This document shows, piece after piece, positions 5,417 through 7,717 of a stretch of DNA of 7,717 nt. A model generated the notes under the pieces. The model had not been told where the DNA came from, did not search any database, and worked only from the letters and a program-made list of their open reading frames with translations. The stretch is from NCBI GenBank assembly GCA_023457175.1, contig JAEWMM010000044.1, positions 1-7,717 of the forward strand, given 5' to 3'. The DNA is from Bacillota bacterium (GTDB lineage Bacteria > Bacillota > Clostridia > Oscillospirales > Ruminococcaceae). The translations under genes and the position numbers were made by a program. Within the stretch, counting starts at the first letter, position 1; each line of letters opens with the position of its first letter.

Positions 5417-6651
5417 CCCACACCTCCCGCCGCGTCAAAGAAGATATGCGCCGTCTTTGCCAGCAGCGCGCCGATGTCATGGCTGTGAATATAATCCCAG
5501 CCCGGCCACAGGAAGGTCTGCTCCGCCGAGAGCCCGTTGTCTACCTCCGGGTGGGTGGAAGGAAATTTGCCGTTTGCCGAGAGCACCTCGCCCATTTCTT
5601 TGGAGGAAAGAAAATCGACCAGCGGCTGCGATTTTTCGCGCGAGGACGCCTTGGTAAGCAGAAAAATGGGGCTGACAATCGCGCCGTCCTTGGGCCATAC
5701 GGCGCGCATAGGCCCGCCTTCCTTCGCCATCCAGCTAAAGAAGTACGGCATAACGGTGATCACCGGCGCGTCGTCCTGCTTTCTGCCCGCGGATTTGATC
5801 ATCTGCGCAGGGTGCATACTGGTGCGCAGCCCCCGTCCAAGCTTGGACACGCCCTCCTCGCCGTATCTGCTGTAAATACCCAGCAGCACGGCGTTGAACA
5901 GATCGAGATCCTGCATGGGCAGCGCAATGGTATTGCCAAATTCGGGGCGCATCAGGTCGGCCCAGCTTTCAGGAAAGGGGCGGTCGCCCAAAAGTTCGGT
6001 GTTCACCATAAAGATGGCGGGCACCACGCCGATGATCGAATACTGGCGCCGGGGGTCTTTCAGGTCGATGGCGTCGTTGTCAAAGCAGCGGTTGAGGCGC
6101 TGCATACCGGTCAGATCGGCGAAAACGCCCTGCCGCATATACCTGTCCGCCAGCTTTTGATCAAAGAACAGGCTAAACCCTGCCGAGAGATAGACGTCGG
6201 ACAGACCAAAGGCGTCCGCCTCGCCGGACAGAAACTGTTCCCGCAGCCAGTCAAGTCCCATGCTGGCGGCCTGTAGCTCGTAATTCACCTTGGTTTTCTG
6301 TCGGCTCAGCCAGCCGTCGAGCTTTTCGAGCAGTTGAACGCGTATCGGGCAGGGCAAAACGCCGGACAGCTTTAGTTCTCCGGACGGCTCGTTCTGCCGC
6401 GCCTCGCCAAGCCCTGAGGACAGCGCCGGCTTCTGCTGCGCAATGGTTTCGACCATCTGGCGCTCAAAAGCCGCCGGGTCAAAATGCTTGCTGCGCACCG
6501 CGGTTTCGACAGAAATGGTTTTGCCGATGGTTTTGCGCATCATGTCGTTGCGCAGATTTTCAAAACCGTTGGCGGCCAGCAGCTCAATCAGTTCAGGATA
6601 CCGCTCGGTCACGTCAAAGACCTTATCGGAAAGAGAAAAATAAGGATTCAT
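5413..6651 (-). CDS. DUF1858 domain fused to type 2 solute-binding domain, no signal peptide
   Basis: The 412-residue protein starts with a DUF1858 domain (about residues 8-70: VFDVTERYPELIELL, GFENL, IGKTISVE, FDPAAFERQM). From about residue 92 it continues as a type 2 periplasmic-binding-protein fold, with features such as IIGVVPAIFMVNTEL, PESWADLMRPEFGNTIALP and VSPIFLLTKAS. That fold normally binds small solutes for ABC importers. Here there is no signal peptide, lipobox or membrane segment, and the DUF1858 domain sits where the leader would be, so a cytoplasmic place is likely. I start at the ATG at 6651 because AGGAGGTG lies six bases before it; an in-frame ATG 39 bases upstream lacks such a site. 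The stop overlaps the GTPase start as ATGA. The ligand is unknown; ferric iron, metal or oxyanion binders are the nearest general resemblance. Confidence 0.88.
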   Translation of the reverse strand: MNPYFSLSDKVFDVTERYPELIELLAANGFENLRNDMMRKTIGKTISVETAVRSKHFDPAAFERQMVETIAQQKPALSSGLGEARQNEPSGELKLSGVLPCPIRVQLLEKLDGWLSRQKTKVNYELQAASMGLDWLREQFLSGEADAFGLSDVYLSAGFSLFFDQKLADRYMRQGVFADLTGMQRLNRCFDNDAIDLKDPRRQYSIIGVVPAIFMVNTELLGDRPFPESWADLMRPEFGNTIALPMQDLDLFNAVLLGIYSRYGEEGVSKLGRGLRTSMHPAQMIKSAGRKQDDAPVITVMPYFFSWMAKEGGPMRAVWPKDGAIVSPIFLLTKASSREKSQPLVDFLSSKEMGEVLSANGKFPSTHPEVDNGLSAEQTFLWPGWDYIHSHDIGALLAKTAHIFFDAAGGVG

Positions 6652-6657
6652 AGAGAA

Positions 6658-6665
6658 CACCTCCT
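6658..6665 (-). promoter_or_regulatory. Ribosome binding site deciding the start of the solute-binding protein
   Basis: The minus strand reads AGGAGGTG with six bases to the ATG at 6651. It lies inside the longer open frame that could start at 6690, and it shows that the shorter form (412 residues) is the real one. The strong site also suggests this protein is made in larger amounts than its coupled partners. Confidence 0.85.
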
Positions 6666-6704
6666 GTATCGTTTTGTTCATGCCGCACAATCGGCAAGGC
6701 TTAT

Positions 6705-6720
6705 ATTTAAACGCTTAAAT
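6705..6720. repeat. Palindrome across the hemerythrin stop codon
   Basis: ATTTAA (6705-6710) and TTAAAT (6715-6720) are perfect arms around ACGC. They span the last codons and stop of the hemerythrin gene. It may be a weak mRNA hairpin between operon genes, or chance in AT-rich sequence. The 55 bases between the hemerythrin and solute-binding genes hold no other clear signal. Confidence 0.25.
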
Positions 6721-7279
6721 CGCAAAGATATTTTTCAGATAATTCTTTGAGCCATTGCAAACAGGTCTGTTGTATTTTGTCTTTTTCGGCATTTTTTTCA
6801 AAGCGTGCAACCTGCGCGTCTATTTCTTCAAGAACATTGCCGGACAGGTTTTTCTCGGCATAGGCATAAACAACCTGATTTTCCTTGTCAATATGACGCT
6901 GCAGCAGGTTGGCATAGCCGATTGCCTCGGCCAGAATGTTGAGTTTATATTCGGTCTGGGGCGTTTTTTTATATAGGCCCAGCATTTTCTCCAGCTCTGC
7001 AATATGCAGCCGGCCGAGATCGTGCTCCACCAGCATGCCATGCTTAATCAGATTAACGCCCACCTGACCTAAGCGTTCGAGCATTTCTTTAAATAGAATT
7101 TGCTCCTCCTTGCCATGGTGGTGCTTGTCGGCATAAGTTCGGGCAAAGGCAATCATTTTGTAAAAATCGCCGTCGTCTATTTCCTGTCCCTCTAAAATGC
7201 CGCAGCAAGCCTTGCGCATGACAGCAAGCAGCTTTAGGATATGATCATGTTCTTCCACCATTAATTTGACGCTATACAT
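6707..7279 (-). CDS. Stand-alone hemerythrin-like protein
   Basis: The 190-residue soluble protein is a single hemerythrin-like (HHE) four-helix domain with a C-terminal helical extension. Likely diiron ligands are H11 (in EEHDHI), H55 and E59 (in DKHHHGKEEQILF), H86 (in VEHD), and H129 with E133 (in RHIDKEN). Related proteins bind O2 or NO, or take part in iron-centre repair as in the YtfE/ScdA group, but this one lacks a ScdA-type N-terminal domain. The ATG at 7279 has AGGAAGGTG upstream, which overlaps the stop of the preceding gene, so the two are in one operon. A 55-base gap and a strong ribosome binding site separate it from the solute-binding protein. Diiron binding is well supported; the exact job is inferred. 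Confidence 0.92.
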   Translation of the reverse strand: MYSVKLMVEEHDHILKLLAVMRKACCGILEGQEIDDGDFYKMIAFARTYADKHHHGKEEQILFKEMLERLGQVGVNLIKHGMLVEHDLGRLHIAELEKMLGLYKKTPQTEYKLNILAEAIGYANLLQRHIDKENQVVYAYAEKNLSGNVLEEIDAQVARFEKNAEKDKIQQTCLQWLKELSEKYLCDLSV

Positions 7280-7285
7280 AGTGCT

Positions 7286-7717
7286 TCACCTTCCTGTAAT
7301 CTCGAATTGACCGTTTTCCAATGCCTGAAACCGGAGCGCGCTGTGCGCAAGCATGCCTTCTATTATCTGGGTACGAAGCGTGTTATATACGGCAATGTCG
7401 CCGCCGACCCGATCCCAGTATTCACGGTGAACGCACTGGGTCTGCCGCCAGGCAACGCGGCCTGCGCCTTGCGCCAGAATGCTGTTGACATGATCACAGG
7501 GCATACCGTTGAGCAGCGTATCCTCAAGAGCCCTAAAGGCGGCGTTTGCGTCGGCAACATTTTCTAACGTATGACGTTCGCCAAAACGGTAGGCCGATTG
7601 CTTAAGAACGGCAAGCCGGGACGCGTCTGCTTTGAGCAGTTTGGTCACGAGGTAGGCCAACCGTATTTCGCTCACGCCTATTCTCTGGTGCAGCCAGCCG
7701 TGAATGTTACCCTGATC
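7286..7717 (-). CDS. Unrecognised protein, N-terminus cut by the window edge
   Basis: The frame stays open from the stop at 7286-7288 to the right edge, giving at least 143 residues. A GTG at 7675 could start a 129-residue form, but it lacks a good ribosome binding site, and the 14 codons before it (INHG-like IHGWLHQRIG) read like coding sequence, so I treat the gene as running off the window. I do not recognise the family. The visible part looks mixed helix and strand, with two cysteines in NGMPCDH and TQCVHREYW, a run of Trp/Arg between them, and a C-terminal strand-like FQALENGQFEI. There is no membrane segment. Its stop lies within the ribosome binding site of the hemerythrin gene, so it belongs to the same operon and is the most upstream member seen here. 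The operon promoter lies outside the window. Confidence 0.7.
   Translation of the reverse strand, partial: DQGNIHGWLHQRIGVSEIRLAYLVTKLLKADASRLAVLKQSAYRFGERHTLENVADANAAFRALEDTLLNGMPCDHVNSILAQGAGRVAWRQTQCVHREYWDRVGGDIAVYNTLRTQIIEGMLAHSALRFQALENGQFEITGR

Noticed and set aside
5446..6276. Long plus-strand open frame (276 codons) opposite the solute-binding protein
   Set aside because: It is a shadow of the minus-strand gene, which has a strong ribosome binding site and domain matches. The translation is rich in Arg, His and Gly, with no family pattern.
6652..6690. Longer start for the solute-binding protein at 6690
   Set aside because: The AGGAGGTG site lies inside this extension, six bases before the ATG at 6651. 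The extension is short and unlike a signal peptide.
1..7717. CRISPR array, insertion sequence, tRNA or rRNA
   Set aside because: I saw no spaced direct repeats, no transposase-like frame with terminal repeats, and no tRNA cloverleaf or rRNA core sequence on reading both strands by eye. A tRNA finder could miss-check this better than I can.

Overview
The window looks like a chromosomal segment of an anaerobic Firmicute, probably a Clostridia member. The basis is moderate-to-high GC with GC-rich third codon positions, strong AGGAGG-type ribosome binding sites, a flavodiiron protein, hemerythrin-like proteins and a DUF438 protein. This placement is an inference from gene content; there is no rRNA or marker gene in the window. 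I see no tRNA, rRNA, insertion sequence or CRISPR array.

Layout, left to right. Positions 1-223 hold no convincing gene. They carry hairpins that probably end the leftward operon, plus a short protein-like fragment. Positions 224-2816 (minus strand) form an operon read fprA (flavodiiron O2/NO reductase), then a decayed DUF1858 mini-gene with three in-frame stops, then a DUF438-hemerythrin-PAS protein. Positions 2817-3028 are a divergent intergenic region with a candidate fprA promoter and two palindromes. Positions 3029-3481 (plus strand) encode a small YfcE-type metallophosphoesterase. Positions 3482-3713 are a convergent terminator region. Positions 3714-7717 (minus strand) are a second operon read from the right edge: an unrecognised protein cut by the window edge, a stand-alone hemerythrin, a DUF1858 plus type 2 solute-binding-domain protein without a signal peptide, a P-loop GTPase with CxxC motifs, and an ABC-type ATPase with a DUF1858/ScdA-like N-terminus. 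The last three genes are joined by two ATGA start/stop overlaps.

How the parts may fit. The left operon fits reductive detoxification of O2 or NO with a diiron/PAS sensor or effector. The right operon also starts with a diiron (hemerythrin) protein, then encodes what looks like a soluble ABC-ATPase / GTPase / solute-binding-fold module with no permease gene and no export signal. DUF1858-type domains occur in both operons: fused to the solute-binding protein and probably to the ATPase, and as a pseudogene between fprA and the DUF438 gene. I infer, but cannot prove, that the right operon is a cytoplasmic metal-centre or cofactor handling or repair module linked to oxidative or nitrosative stress. 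This three-gene module is the most interesting part of the window.
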